Positions 45,947 through 58,505 are shown, numbered from the stretch's first letter. The stretch: 64,000 nucleotides of DNA from Hawksworthiomyces lignivorus (GCA_002917075.1 NTMA01000059.1:64097-128096), one strand, 5' to 3'. The notes: a model not told the origin generated them from the letters alone. Numbers and translations are program-made.

Positions 45947-46827
45947 GATGACCAAGAATTTCAAGGAGACACGCAAACAGCAAAGTAGTCGGACTGCAGA
46001 GGTTAACTTACTCTGTTAAATTATCTCTTCTCTATTAGCAGAGAACACAAAACCTGGTGTGTGTGCAGTATAGCGGTCATGTCAAGATATTGACACAGGC
46101 TGCCCATGGATGCTCACTCGGAGTTATATGAGCAGGTAGAAGACAATGGCTCGCTGCCCAGCTTATTTAATTTACTAACACGCGGTGGACCTTGCTTTGA
46201 ATGAATCTATACTGCTACTTGTAATGTATGCTCGTATCGTTATGAATTGAACCTATGTAAAACGTTCACAAACTCGCTAATGCCATAGCCAGAAAAGTGA
46301 AATGAAACAACGTGCAAGAAAAGGACCCAAACCCTCTTCGGCTCCCAACACTTCTCTTCAACTCCTGACTAGCTCGTGGTGTCAGCTTGTTCTCCTGCTA
46401 GAAGAATACAGAGGCTACACCCGACTCCCAATTATATAGTCTAGATTGGATATGATAAAGAAACAAAAGTACTGGAAAAAAAGGGAAAATCAGAGACATG
46501 AGGAGGATATCAATCAACGCCGCACACGCCTCGTCCGTGCAACTGTGCAAGGAAAATATATATACAAAAGAAAAAGGTAACAACGGTTAACGGAGACATA
46601 TTCTCCAAGTCGCTCGCGCAGAGTGGAAAATGAACGCCCGAAAAAAGTGCAGCAGACCGGTGGCATAAGGGCAAACGTGGTATCCTGAGTCGTTTTTCGC
46701 TTCGTGAGACGGAGGATGAGAATGGACACAAAAATCAGTTGATCCACAAGATATCGTTTGGATAGAGCTCGTTTTTCTTTAATGTTGTCTCGTCGGGTAG
46801 CCTGGATTCGATTTAATTTTGAAATGT
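45947..46827. other. spacer
   Basis: AT-rich. It includes the probable 3' region of the minus-strand gene ending at 46828. Nothing else was recognised. Confidence 0.45.
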
Positions 46828-47406
46828 TTAAGAGTTGACGCCGTGAGCTTGCCAGATAGGAGCACCGAGCGGCTTGCTGATGCCGACGCCGACGCCGATG
46901 GCGATACCAACGACTAGGACAATGATCAGGATCTTGGCAATCAGGCGGTTCCGTTTGCTGAGGCGAGACAAGCACGTGCATGACCTCTCCATCTTCTGCT
47001 TCTTTGCCTTCTTCTTCCAGTGGTCTTGTCCAGGCCAGACCCCAGCTTCGCCGCCAAGGCCCCGACATGGTATCAATCGCTGCTCGCCTTTGCCTTTGCT
47101 GCTGCCCTTCCCACAATCCGACGAATGCGAGATCATGGCCTCGACGTCGGTTTCGAAAGGGTTGCCGCGGTGGATGGTGTCGGGAGTTGACAAATCAGAG
47201 GGACGTGGTATGCCTGGCTTCTCATTGCTGGACGTCGTCGCGACTATGGTGGCAGACGCCATTGACTCGCTTGAAGGCTTTCCGGTGATAACGTGTGAAG
47301 TTTCTACCGTCTGCAGGTGCTTCTCATTGACGGATGTTGCGTCATCGTTGTCTGATGGTTGCCCTGTGTTTGCTGCCCCAAGGGCAACCTTATTTACTTC
47401 CACCAT
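46828..47406 (-). CDS. fungal single-span membrane protein, 192 aa
   Basis: Uninterrupted frame from ATG at 47406. The first 80 residues are Ser/Thr/Asn-rich and disordered, then GNPFETDVEAM (81-91), VWPGQDHWKKKAKKQKMERS (123-142), a CTC motif (143-145), basic LSRLSKRNR and a hydrophobic span (about 155-176, ILIIVLVVGIAIGVGVGI), ending SKPLGAPIW and a short tail. I believe this arrangement recurs in filamentous-fungal proteins of unknown function, but I know no name. The Cys pair beside a basic juxtamembrane segment suggests lipidation. A tail-anchored, cytosol-facing topology is inferred. Confidence 0.7.
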   Translation of the reverse strand: MVEVNKVALGAANTGQPSDNDDATSVNEKHLQTVETSHVITGKPSSESMASATIVATTSSNEKPGIPRPSDLSTPDTIHRGNPFETDVEAMISHSSDCGKGSSKGKGEQRLIPCRGLGGEAGVWPGQDHWKKKAKKQKMERSCTCLSRLSKRNRLIAKILIIVLVVGIAIGVGVGISKPLGAPIWQAHGVNS

Positions 47407-50400
47407 TTTTGCCTGTCACAATCTGTGGACGTTGCGGCTCAATACCGGTAGACTAGCGTAGCCAGTCGTCTACTCTCGGAGACGAAGATCAATTTTCTCG
47501 GCGGTCATAGGTCGGCGCAAATCGTAAAGAGAAACAATGATTCAAAACTCGATTAAAATATAACCTGGCACGAGGAGAGAATATCAGCAAACCCAACGTC
47601 GTATATAGATTGCACCGCGGCAGTTTATTCGAAGATTCCTCATTCTCTGCCCTTGCTGTGCTCTTCAAAGCCAATGCAGAGCAGCAAGGGCAAAGACCGG
47701 CTCGACGACAATGTATGAGAGGTCCAAGAGCTGATCACGTACCGAGGTGTCTTAGGAAAGGTTCGCAAATATGGATGTCAGGTGGTACCGGCCAAGTACG
47801 TAGATGATGAAGACGCTCGCAAGTAGAATAATAAACAAGACAGGTCGACAAGGTAGAGTGTATAGTTTTATCAAGACGAAGGAGAACAGAGGCAGATGGT
47901 TGGGAGATGTAGAAATGAAAGTGGACAAACAAAACGAAACAGAAAAGGAGGAAGCAAGAGGAAGAAAAGAAGAATGCAAGTTAAAGCAAGAAACAACCCG
48001 TCTGCCGCATTCAATCTATAGTCTCTGGTTGCTACTTCGTCACTCAGAGGTCCTATGTATAGAGAGAGGTGCGTCTCAGTCAGCTAGCCGCAAAAGAGGG
48101 TTGGTGAAGGCCGAAAGGGGAGGAATGCGGATAGAGCCAAGCAGCGATGCCACCGAAGGATGAAAGAGGGACGAGACGGGAAAAATAACAGCTGACGAAG
48201 AAAGCCGACTTCAGCCTCCCTGAAGAAGGAAAGAAAGTACGTATTAACAAATAAAAATAAAAGAAAGAAGGAGTGAAATACGAGGGGAGAAGGAAGTAAC
48301 TCCGTCAAGGAAAAGAGAGAGAGAGAGAAAGAGCGGAGAGAACAGAAACAGGAAAAAAGAAGGAGAAAACGAATGGTCAATGGCCTGAAAAGGGCAGTAG
48401 GACGACCGGAGCAGAAGCGGTGGGAAATGAACCAGTCCACCAGTCCACAATGATGGGCATGAGCGTCGAGAGGCTCAGACGATAGAAGTCGACGTATCGA
48501 TTGGGGACGCGAGGGAAAGAGAGGAGAGAGAAGCAGGGACTTCAACGACTACGACGGTATTATTGGGGGTGAGAGGTACGGGGGGGTACATTGGCACACA
48601 TTGTTCAACGGGTATCCCATTGCTATGGATCGTCTATCAAAAGTACCCTGGCAGGGCATGGCTGCAAGGTATCCCCATTTGGGAAGCTTGCAATTGCATT
48701 TGAATAGAGTTTGCACATCGGCTAAGGTCGTACATGTATGTATGTATGTATGTATGTACCTTGCGATACGCTGCACTTTGCAAGTAACCTGTTTGCGAAT
48801 GGCACACCAGCGTGACAGAAAGTGATGCTGGTCCCGCTTGTAGATGCGGATTGTCTTACGACGACTGGTGCGTGTATACGCGTATTGCGACGTACTGCAA
48901 CTACATATTGCTCCGTACCATGTCAAACGAGTCTCGAGTGAGAGACGGTCTGAGGCAGAAAAGGGCAGATAGAGAGATAGAGAGACACGGAGCAATGCAC
49001 ACGAGGATGAGAAGTGCCAGAAAGAGAAACAAATTCAAGGAGCGGGCCAGACCACACGAGCTCTGATAGTGGTCCTGATAGTGGTCCATTTGCCGTTTTC
49101 CCTCTGTTGCAACTCGACCTAGATGGCCTGCTTGGTAGCCTGTGTTTTACCCTTTTTGGCAGGGGTCGTAGGACAGAAAGAAAGGAGGCGAGGCAGGGAT
49201 CACAAGAGGTTGGGGAGGTGCTTTCCGTTTTGGGGAGGGGTGGCCTGGCCAAGGTCATGCTAGGCTATGGGGAGGTCTTTGTCTCTGATTGGCCCAGGCT
49301 GCCAAGGCGAGCAAGGGTCCCCGTTCCTCGTTTGCTTTTTCTTGCCTTTTCCCCTTTCTTTCAGTGGCGGCTTGCAACTTCCCTGTCGCTAGCGCAACCG
49401 CTGGCATTGCAGTGGACCTTCCGAAAGCAATCGTCTAACGCAAGGCGGCGTAGTCGAGCAAGGCACGCGTCCACTGCTGCTTTCAATATTGGGACCTTTC
49501 GCCTCTGCTGGCGTATCAGACAGTACGACTATGGATGTACGTAGTATGCAGCAAAAGCAACCAAGGAACATGCTTTCAGACGTCCCTCCTTCTCTCCTCT
49601 CTCTCTCCTATCTCTCTTCATCTCCTCTTCTAATTCAGCTCAGGGTCCCTCCATCGTGCTAATTCCGCTTTCAAATTTTATGTCTCATGCCTCTCCTATG
49701 CTGAGAGACATAGCATAGAGGCCCATATTAAGCTGAAGCAATGCGCGGCAGGACTGAGGGAAAAAGGGAAGGGGAAAAAAGGCAGCGGAAAGAAGAGAGG
49801 AGAGGGGTGTACATGGACAAGTGCTATACAGAGAATAGAAAAAGTACGAGTAGCCAAGCAGATTTCGCATGCGAATGCCCGCTCTGCTATAGGGTTTGAA
49901 GCGAAAAAAATTCCCCGCAGTGGTTTGCGCCTTAATCTCCCCTCGACAAGTATTAATTTTGTTGAATCTCGCTTTGGTTTCGAGAATTTTCGCAGGATAA
50001 ATTACCAGTGGTATAGGGGAAGACATGATAATGCCATAACGGACGGGCTTAATATGCAAGGTACGTACACTAAAATAAAAGGCCCGGAGGATTGCCAGCC
50101 TTGGATTATACAAGTATATTACACGGCAATTGTGGTGTAGGTATACAAGCACATGCCCAACAGGACAGGCACGCGTGCAATTCCAATTCAGAGGCTAGCA
50201 AATAGGTTGCATTTTCTGCGTCTGTGTGCAAGCGGCCTCTCAATCCAACTACATACTTGTTTGACTACTTGTGAGAGGGAAGGCTGGCGTATTCGGGTAG
50301 CCATCCGATGCTAGTGCTGCAACCAGCAAAGACCCATTATTGATCAGGTTGTGTCTGCGGCGTCGCCTGAATAAACCACATGCAGTGTTGGGCCAGGTCA

Positions 50401-52171
50401 GGTAAGTCGTATGGGTTTTTGCTCGTTTGGAGACGGGCACATTCCTGTCCTTCTCTCTGTTGTCTCTCTCTGCTTTCAGCACATGGCCACAAACAACGCA
50501 TTTCGTGTAGGTGATTTTGCACAATGCTCACATGTAGGTACACGTACACATCATTGTCTCTGAGCACGTTTACGTCGTACTACACACCACCACCGCCGCC
50601 AAGACCACCACCACCACCGTGAACTGCTACCAGACTTCAACACACCATCAGGAACGGCCATCCCCCTCTTCCTTTGTCCTGCATGGGTAGTTCCGCTGCA
50701 GCGGTTACCCCACGCATCAGCGCTATCCATCATCCACGCCAACTTCCCCCTTTCCGCAGTTGTCAACCACCATCCACAATCTTTGTATCTTATCTGCATG
50801 ATATCTCTCCTGCAATTCCTATATTTGTCGCATCTTATTGCTCCATTTCCACCTTTCCACGCTGGCTTGCTTGACAGATCCAACGAGATTGGGAGCAGAG
50901 GCGAACAGAGACGCAAGGACCTGCTTGCATCTGCGCATTGTTATCTTTTGTGCGTCCAGCTCTTCTCAGTTTTCTTCCTATTTTGTCTACCAGCCCTCTT
51001 GCAGAGATACATCCATTTTCCCGTTCAGCAGCCACCTTCTTTTCTCGGCATCTGCTAGGTTCTTCCCTTTACTCTTTTACCTCCCTTTCCCAGCCGTTAA
51101 AAATAAATGAATGCAGCGGAAAAGCTATAAGATCCTACGTTATATCAATTTATTTGAGTGGCCCTTTTTGGCGGCTCTTTTGCGACGGGTAAATTGAATA
51201 CTAGCCCCAATCTTAGCAGAGCGCATTATGGCAGGACTAGACAAAGCAAGGTTCTCATGCGTCCTTTTTGCTGCGGCTTGAACGCGAGATCCTAAAAACG
51301 TCACCGGGAAGCGTGTATCGTTGATGTCATCCGTCAGCTGAGCGAGGCGACGCAGATGCAGCGGTATAGCAATAGCAAGATCATTAAGGCGCAGAAGGAA
51401 ACGAAAATTGAAGAAGCGAAATGAGAAACGAAATAAAAATAAAAAGTCGGCGACGGCGATGACGACGATGACGCAGGAAATTCTAAATAAGGTTTACGTC
51501 CTCTTCTAAGGAGAGCGGTGGAAGTTATTCGGTGCCTCTATGGTCTCTTGTTGTTGGGGGAAAACTGGTTGCCGCCGAGAATACGTAGCACGTTGTCGGT
51601 GTCTCATACTAAGGGTGCTCCGTAGGTGCCCTAATGTTGAAAAAGAAAAGAAACAGGAAGCAATTGAATGGAGTCGGGTACTCTTCAGTATTGCGAGAAC
51701 CTTACGTTGGGATGCGCCGCATGGCAACCCTGGCATTCCAAGAACAGATCCTATCTGTTATCTCTTTTCTTTGTTCGACATCGCGCTGGGCCGTTATCAT
51801 ATCCGCTGCCACTACCGGTGCATGCTTGTCTTGCGTCCTGATTCTGCGATTGTAGCTCAAGGGGCGAAGATGATGTGTGAATGAATAGGAAACGTGTGAT
51901 GTTTGTTTCTACGAAGTTGCACGCTATCGTGACGTTTGAGAGGAAGCTGATAGAGAAGGTGAAAGTACTCTGCGCTGATTGGCTGCTGTGAAATCTACAG
52001 CACAGCGGGAAGCATGTGCGCTAAGAGCTGGGGAGGTCTGGTGCCCCACCAGCGAATCCGCAGAGGCATGTTTTCCCAATGCCTGACCATCGCGATTAAC
52101 GCGTGCTTGCGCCAAAGTCATCGGCCAACGTTCAAGCCTTGGTCGTTTTGCGTGCACGCCCATACTACACA
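47407..52171. other. 4.8-kb gene-poor region
   Basis: The largest empty stretch of the window. It contains purine- and pyrimidine-rich tracts (about 47900-48540), an ATGT microsatellite (48734-48758) and scattered short frames on both strands (for example 49014-49544, 49685-50152, 50551-50916, 51540-51884) without domains, signals or splice-linked partners. No tRNA, 5S rRNA or intact transposase was seen. Confidence 0.45.
48734..48758 (+). repeat. (ATGT)n microsatellite
   Basis: Six tetranucleotide units in tandem in intergenic DNA. Confidence 0.85.
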
Positions 52172-52779
52172 ATGGTGAGTCTGGTTGATCCGGCGGCAAA
52201 CGTGGGCTGCTTTCTCTGTGCGGTGTGCGCTGACGCGTTTCTTCTTTGCAGAACAAAGACGGCTGCTACACGGCGGTGCACATGCACCACCCCCGCACCG
52301 CCGACCTGCTCGAGGACGTCTGCAAGGACCGCCTCCCCGACGACGACATCTTCGTGCCGCCCCAGCACCAGCCCATCAACCCGGAGGACGAGGACGACGT
52401 CGTCCCCGACCAGCACGCCGCCTTTGGCATCCAGAAGGCCACCCAGACCGTGCGCGAGCCCGCCTGGAAGGACCTCGGCCTGGCCCAGCTGATGCACCGC
52501 GGCCCGCGGGGAGGCGGCGGTGCAGGCGGCGCGGCTGGCGGCAGCGGTGGTGCCGCTATCGGACAGGGAGCGTCCGGATACGGCGGCGGGGGCGCACCGC
52601 CCAGCGGCGGCACGTCGTACGCCTACTACGCCTACTACTATGGCTACAACGCCAACGGGGTGGGCGGGGCCAGCACCTTTGCGGGCGGCAGCGGAAGCAA
52701 TGCTGGCGGCAGCGGCAGTGCTAGCCGCAGCCAGATGGGCAGCGGCAGCGACCGGGCCTACAGAGGTATGCCGCGGTGA
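52172..52779 (+). CDS. hypothetical Gly/Ser/Tyr-rich protein with ATG-only first exon
   Basis: Exon 1 is just the ATG (52172-52174), followed by an intron GTGAGT...TTTGCAG (branch GCTGACG), and exon 2 is 52252-52779; the product has 176 aa. It begins MNKDGCYTAVHMHHPRTADL and continues with an acidic middle (PEDEDDVVPD), KDLGLAQLMHRGPRG, and a low-complexity C-terminal half of Gly/Ser/Ala with YAYYAYYYGYN (about 123-133), ending AYRGMPR. No signal peptide or membrane span was seen. I do not recognise a family. Strong splice signals and GC-rich codons against AT-rich flanks support the model. Confidence 0.65.
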
Positions 52780-53262
52780 CGAGCCACTGATTTGTCCTGA
52801 CTTGGAGGAGCAGCAGTTGATTCAAATGTATCTCTTTTTTGCGGCATAGCTAGGATGGAATGATTTGGGAAACAGCATGTTATACTGACGTCACGACTTG
52901 GTGTGGGACTGGCGTTATGGGATTTAAACACATCGAATTAGCTTGTTTTGCAGTCAGAATCTATGATTTTCAGACATGTGCACCGGGAGCATCTTGCGGT
53001 TCCGATTCTTTGTTTTATGGAATAGAATGCTTCAGCTATCTGCAACAGTCCTCGGAAAAAAACATTTTCAAAAGAGAAGTGTATGATGTCCCAGAAACAG
53101 ATAAGAAAAAACAAAAGCGCCTGTAATAAAAACGTGTCCACCAAAATGCTAGAAAACAAAATGACATCGAGTATGGTCCACGACAGAAACTCCATGTTTA
53201 AAAAAGAAACAAGAAACAAAAAGCAAATTGGCCTCTCATCGCTTCCCATTTTTTTTCCGCAA
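52780..53262. other. convergent 3' region before TRS31
   Basis: AT-rich, with no supported gene. Confidence 0.5.
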
Positions 53263-54107
53263 TCAGCCCTTGCCCAGGTACGCCTCGCGCTCGAGCACGG
53301 AGGCCTCGAACTTGACGAGGAAGACCGTCTTGCCGGGCCACATCTCGCCGGGCTCCTCGGGGCGGCCGACGGTGTGGGCGGTGACGCGGGCGGGGAAGCC
53401 GGCGCCGTCGCAGACGCCCTCGACGATTCCCGCGACAAAGGCGGCGCAGTTGAGCTGGCTCATCTCGCGGGGCACGCTGATGTACTGGTTGACGAGGGGC
53501 TCGTTGTCGATGATCATGTACTCGTCGGGCGTCTGCGGGTTGCTGCTCTTCTCGAGGCCGTTGGCCTGCCGCCCAAACAGGTGCGTCCACACGCTGATCT
53601 TGACAAAATGCAGCAGCGCGATGATGTTGAGCGGCCGCGTCTGGCTGCGCGGCGGCTCGCGGTACAGGAGGAGGTCGAGCAGCTTCATGCCGATCGGGTG
53701 GCCCTGGACGTTGAGGCTGCCGAGGGGGGGGGGGAGCAGAGGTTAGCGCGCGGCTGGTCAGCCGATACGGCCAAGAGAGGGGGAAAGGGGGATTCGAGAG
53801 GGGGGAGGGGGGCAGAAAAAGGACAGGCGTACCGTTTCTCCAATTCCTGGATGCCCGTCACCCGCCGCTGCGCATAGCTCACCATCTCGGAGAAGAGGTA
53901 GGCGAAGCTGGACTGACTGAGCTCGGCGGTGCGGGTGCGGTTCAGCGGGCGCTGGTAGATGGTCTTGCCGCTGCTCGGGTAGCGCAGCCCCGTCGCTACA
54001 GCGCTCTGCTGGGCCGGCTGCTGCTGTTGCGGCGGCGGGGGGAGGTCTCGTATTGGCGCCGGCGCCTTGCCGACGCCGCCCGCCGCGGACGACGCGAGGC
54101 TGGCCAT
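53263..54107 (-). CDS. TRS31: TRAPP complex subunit Trs31 (TRAPPC5)
   Basis: Core subunit of the TRAPP complexes, exchange factors for the Rab GTPase Ypt1, tethering vesicles at the Golgi. Exons are 54107-53833 and 53716-53263 (242 aa). Donor GTACGC and acceptor CGGCAG join IQELEKR to LNVQGHPIGMKLLDLLLYRE. A Pro/Gln-rich N-terminal extension (about 1-45) precedes the Bet3-like fold: KTIYQRPLNRTRTAELSQSS, SFAYLFSEMVSYAQRRV, and the C-terminal ISVPREMSQLNCAAFVAGIV with the following VCDGAGFPARVTAH. Ends TVFLVKFEASVLEREAYLGK. Length is near that of other fungal Trs31. Confidence 0.93.
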
Positions 54108-54620
54108 AATGGGAGGGAGGAAGAAGAGGAGGAGGAAGGAAAATCAGGAAGAGAGGCCGCGCAGACGGCGGATGGTCGATTCGCTCTGGGGCAGAATCCA
54201 GCGGAGGGCGGGCGTGTGAAATCGGAGAGGCAGCGAGTTTCGATTTACAGTGGGCGGATTGGATTGACGTTGGAGGAGCAAAGCCGCTCTTTCAGAGCTG
54301 CGAACCTAATTTGGGGGGAATGCAAATTGTGGGGCACTGGGTGAGCCGCCAGCTAGAGGGTCCAAATACTGCGAAGGCAAATGCGCTCCCAGTGCATATC
54401 AAGCTACAAAGACATTTGCACACTGACAGCCTCGTCTTCTCTTTTTAATTTATATTATTTCAATTTTCTTATAAAAAGCGAAATGAAAAGAAAATGGCTG
54501 AAGCAATTGAATTATGCAAGATTATATAAAAGTTGAAACTGTAGTAAAAAAAAAAAAAAATTTGGTATATAGCTCTGTCTCTAACCATCCCATCCAATTT
54601 TTGGCGGTCTCCCTGTCTGC
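54108..54620. other. spacer between PDR16-like and TRS31
   Basis: It carries the TRS31 upstream region and an A-tract near 54546-54560 next to the 3' end of the lipid-transfer gene. No gene was seen. Confidence 0.5.
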
Positions 54621-55853
54621 TCAAGCTTCGGCCTCTGCCGGGGCGGCAGGTGTCGAGGCGGCCTCTTCGGTGCTGATCTTGAGCTCGTCAAGCTTCAGGC
54701 TGTCTGCGTTGCTTGCCTCGGCCGGCGTGGTGCTGGTTCCCTCGATGACGGCAGCAGACTCCTTCTCGGCGGCGCTAGCGGCAGCCGGCGGCGCCACGCC
54801 CTCGGCCAGCTTTCCGCTCAGGAAGTCCTCGAGCTCGCCGATGTGCTTTCCGCCGGCGACCCAGCGGGCCTTGCGGGCGGCGCGGCGGTCGGCGGCCAGG
54901 GCGGTGAGGGCGGGCCAGTAGACGTCGTGGTCGTAGTCGAAGTCGAGCTGGCCGTTGAACTCGGTCCACAGCTGCTCGGAGGGGACGTACTGGTTCATGT
55001 CCTCGTTGAACTTGAGCTTCTCGCGGGTCAGCGGGTCGATGAACGGGGTGATGAGCTTGAAGAAGCCCCAGACGACCCAGGGGACTGGCAGACAAGAAGG
55101 TCAGCATGAATGAGGTTCGAGTAGTCAGAGAGAGAGAGAGAGACAAAAAAAAAACATACCGTTGACGATGAGGGCGCGGCCTAGGCGCTCCGGGTAGTGG
55201 GTCTGCAGGATGTGCAGGACCTCGCGGCCGGTGCTGATGCCCGGGGCGGTGTTGCCGCGGTTCTTGCCCTGCTTGAAGTTGATGAGCAGGGCGAGGGTCT
55301 CCTGGCCGGGGGGCAGCAGGTCGATGACGCGCTCGACCATGTAGACGAGGTGCTGGACCTGGCGGGGGGAGACGTCGGTGTTCTGGCGGCCCGGGTTGAG
55401 GTAGTGGCAGACGCGGCCCTGCTTGTCGTAGCCGAGGATGATCTGCTTGCCCGTCTCGTTCTCGGGCGAGATGTGGTCGGCCGTCAGCGCGTCGTCGACG
55501 CCGTAGTCGCGCCGCCACGCCACCGTGTCCTGCAGCCGCCGCGCCGCCTCCTTCTCGTGCCACTTGGTCGCCCGCAGGTACCGCAGCAGGCACTCGCGCG
55601 TCAGCCATAGCCGCTCGTCGTCCGTCAGCGGGCCCGCCTTGGCCGCGTCCTTGGTCTCCACCGCCGTCCACGCCCGCACCTGGTCCAGCAGCCAGTCGTA
55701 CTTGGCCTGCTGCGCCTCGGTCAGCTCGGGCCGCTCGGGCGGGACGCTCGTCGTCGTCGGGTGGGGAATGGGCAGCATCAGCGGGCCGCCGGCGGACTGC
55801 TTCTCGTCCGGCTGGACGGCTGCCGGCGCGGCTGCGGTTTCTGCGCTGCTCAT
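54621..55853 (-). CDS. PDR16: Sec14-family phosphatidylinositol transfer protein (Pdr16-like)
   Basis: CRAL-TRIO lipid-transfer protein; Pdr16 types exchange phosphatidylinositol and sterol and affect azole tolerance. Exons are 55853-55160 and 55084-54621 (385 aa). Donor GTATGT and acceptor GCCAG join GRALIVN to VPWVVWGFFKLITPFID. CRAL-TRIO_N: LLRYLRATKWHEKEAARRL with WRRDYGVDD. Lipid-binding domain: GKQIILGYDKQGRVCHYLNP, GRQNT, LLINFKQGK and LQTHYPERLGRALIVN. The tail after about 310 is Ala/Glu-rich and disordered (TSTTPAEASNADS). Assignment to Pdr16 rather than another Sec14 homologue rests on CHYLNPGRQNT and is good but not certain. Confidence 0.9.
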
Positions 55854-57428
55854 CTTAGGACGGGAGGCCGGGCGGACGGGTACGGTGAAGGCTATCGAGA
55901 CAATTGGGACCTAGGTGAACAGCTCAAGCAGCACACAGAAGCTACAAAGACAAAAAAAAAGTATTAGAAGAGAGTATTCCTTTCGAGATAACCCATTGAA
56001 GAAAAGAAGTAAATAGGGGCGACCGGTGAGTCCCAGTGGAGCGTACCGTCAGCCTGGAGGAATTATTAGAGGCTAGACCGTTGATAAAAATAAGATAAAA
56101 TAAGATAAAAATAAAGTACATACGGTATAAGCACTAATACGCATGCACTCACTTAACAGAGGCAGTGGCTAATCATACAGCGGCATTCTTTACGTGTACG
56201 AGTACGACTACAATACAATAATTTACCGTCCCCAGAGGCCCTGGCTAAGCCTATTCGAGTGACAAGCAGTGGCAGACTGGCCTGGGGGTTGGACGCCAGA
56301 ACCCACACAGTTAGCCTGCAGCCAGGACACAATTGCATGGGTGAGCAAATCCCATCCCATTCTGTGATCTGTATAAGGGATTCTGATGATTGTCTGCTAG
56401 ATTTCCATGCCGCCACGGTCGACAAGATGAGCTGTGTCTTTTGCATGCAGTTTAATCCGAAAGGCTGAACGTCATGATATATATGTATCTAAGCAAATTT
56501 TCTTCCATCTGCATATCAGGATCACCATCTCACCATCCACATTAATCCTCTATTATAACTACGACCACAGACACACACAAATCAACGCCTCTAGTCACGC
56601 GACTGGACTGAGATGCAAAACTCTGTGGAGAGAAGCGCTGAGGAACGACTTCGCTGTCACTGGCTGCTCTAAGAGTGAGACAGAAGAGAAAAGATAGAGA
56701 AGAAAGAAGGGCAGCAGCCTTGAAAACGAGGCAGGGAGGCGAATTACATCATGTTGTTAGCGTCAGTCAACAGTCCAGAAACCGCACCGAACTCGGAACT
56801 AGAGATGCCTCACTTACAAAGCAGAAAGACGTTTACGGACGAGAGCGGCGGAGGATGAAGAAAAGAAAGAAAAGAAAGAAAAGAAAAAAAAAAGTTTCTC
56901 TCTAAACCCCGCGCCAACTTCGCCCATATTCGCCTCCCCACTACTAACCCCCTCCCCTCTCCCCCTAGGAGAACCCAATAACAGGGCTGCCACACTGCAT
57001 TACGACTATTACTAGGAACTAGACAGACTCGCAGATGAGACCAGTCCAGTCAAGCATAAGACCACGCCCGTAAGACCGTTCTCCTCGGAGCCAGTACGAG
57101 CATTTGTCTTTCGAATTAGCATATCTAATTTGAAATTGATCACAAATCGACTGCCTGCCAGAGGGCCGATAATTCAATATCCTCCGCTCTTTCGAACTGC
57201 ACCCTCCCTCTGTTTACCTTTTGCTGTTTTTCCTTGTCCCGCAAGCGGCATTTTCATTGATCGGGATTTGGACGTCTTTCCTTTCTTTCCAGGGCATTTA
57301 TTACGTTGCCGCTTGGTCTGCGTTCCTTCATATTCCAGCGCTTCTTTCTGTTCGACCCAGACGAGTTCGCTCTCTTTCCCCCCTTCTCGCCCACTCCCTT
57401 TCGTACCACAAGCCCAGTAATCCCGACG
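55854..57428. other. divergent spacer between the Sec14-like gene and DRE2
   Basis: It holds AT-rich repeats (ATAAGATAAA-type near 56085-56115), a purine-rich stretch about 56665-56900 and a pyrimidine-rich run before the DRE2 start. No gene was recognised. Confidence 0.5.
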
Positions 57429-58505
57429 ATGCCTGCCCTGCAGTTCGCGTCCATCGACGTGGACGACGACAGCGTCGACTTTGGGCGGTTCAAGAAGCAG
57501 GCTCCCCCGGCCGCCAACGGCAGCAATGGCGCCGCCGCTGCTGCTGCGCCAAAGTCTGCGCGGACGCTGCTCCTGGCGCCGCCCTCGATCGCCGCCCACG
57601 AAGACAAGCTGCGGGCGCTATTTGCCGCGCACGACCGCGCCGTGACCGACCTGCAGATGCTGGACCGCCTGGCCGCGGGCGTGGTGGCGCTGCCCCCCGC
57701 CGCCTACGACCGCGTGCTCGTGCTGACCGGCGCCGACGGCGCCCAGCGCGCCGAGGCCCTGCCGCTGCTGAGCCGCCGCGCCGTCTACGCCGCCCTGGTG
57801 CCTGCCATGGCCGTCGGCGGCCAGCTGCGCCTGCAGGACGGCGGCCGCCTCGACGGCGCCGACGCCCGCGAGGCCATCCTGGCCGGCCTGGTGCAGGCGA
57901 CGGCCGACGGCGACGACGCTGGCGTGTTTACAAAGGCCGAGGAGGAGGAGGTCGTGGTGCCGCTGCGGCTTAAGAAGAAGGCAGCGGCGTCGGCAAAGAC
58001 GTCTGCGTCTGCGACTACAAACGCCCAGGGCAAGCGGCCCGCCGTCGTGCTCGACCTCGGCGAGTACAGCGACGGCGACGAGCTGGTCGACGAGGAGAGC
58101 CTGCTGACCGTAGAGGAGCGGAACCGGCCGCCGCAGCAGCGTACGTTCCAACTCCCCACCCCTTTCCCCGTCATTATTCTCTGTGCTAACAGTCCCGGAA
58201 CAGCCCCGGAGTGCAGGGTCGACGGACAGAAGCGCCGCAAGCCGTGCAAGGACTGCACGTGCGGCCTGGCCGAGCGGCTCGAGGAGGAGGACCGGGAGCG
58301 GCGCGCCGCCGCCGACACCGCCGTCTTCAAGCTCAACGCCAACGACCTCAACGAGCTCGACTTCACCGTCCAGGGCAAGACCGGCTCCTGCAACAGTTGC
58401 TCGCTCGGCGACGCCTTCCGCTGCTCCACCTGCCCGTTCATCGGCCTGCCGGCGTTCAAGCCCGGCGAGGAGGTGAAGATCCTGAGCGGGCTGGTGCAGC
58501 TGTGA
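57429..58505 (+). CDS. DRE2: cytosolic Fe-S assembly factor Dre2 (anamorsin)
   Basis: Accepts electrons from the diflavin reductase Tah18 to feed cytosolic-nuclear Fe-S cluster assembly. Exons are 57429-58140 and 58204-58505 (337 aa), with donor GTACGT and acceptor GAACAG. The N-terminal domain (about 40-170) has the degenerate methyltransferase fold of the family. The linker is acidic with the conserved [20 protein letters not shown]. The first cluster motif is Cys241-x10-Cys252-x2-Cys255-x-Cys257; the second is the twin CxxC pair Cys300/303 and Cys311/314 ([15 protein letters not shown]). It ends with FKPGEEVKI. All cluster ligands are present. Confidence 0.94.
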   Translation: MPALQFASIDVDDDSVDFGRFKKQAPPAANGSNGAAAAAAPKSARTLLLAPPSIAAHEDKLRALFAAHDRAVTDLQMLDRLAAGVVALPPAAYDRVLVLTGADGAQRAEALPLLSRRAVYAALVPAMAVGGQLRLQDGGRLDGADAREAILAGLVQATADGDDAGVFTKAEEEEVVVPLRLKKKAAASAKTSASATTNAQGKRPAVVLDLGEYSDGDELVDEESLLTVEERNRPPQQRTFQLPTPFPVIILCANSPGTAPECRVDGQKRRKPCKDCTCGLAERLEEEDRERRAAADTAVFKLNANDLNELDFTVQGKTGSCNSCSLGDAFRCSTCPFIGLPAFKPGEEVKILSGLVQL

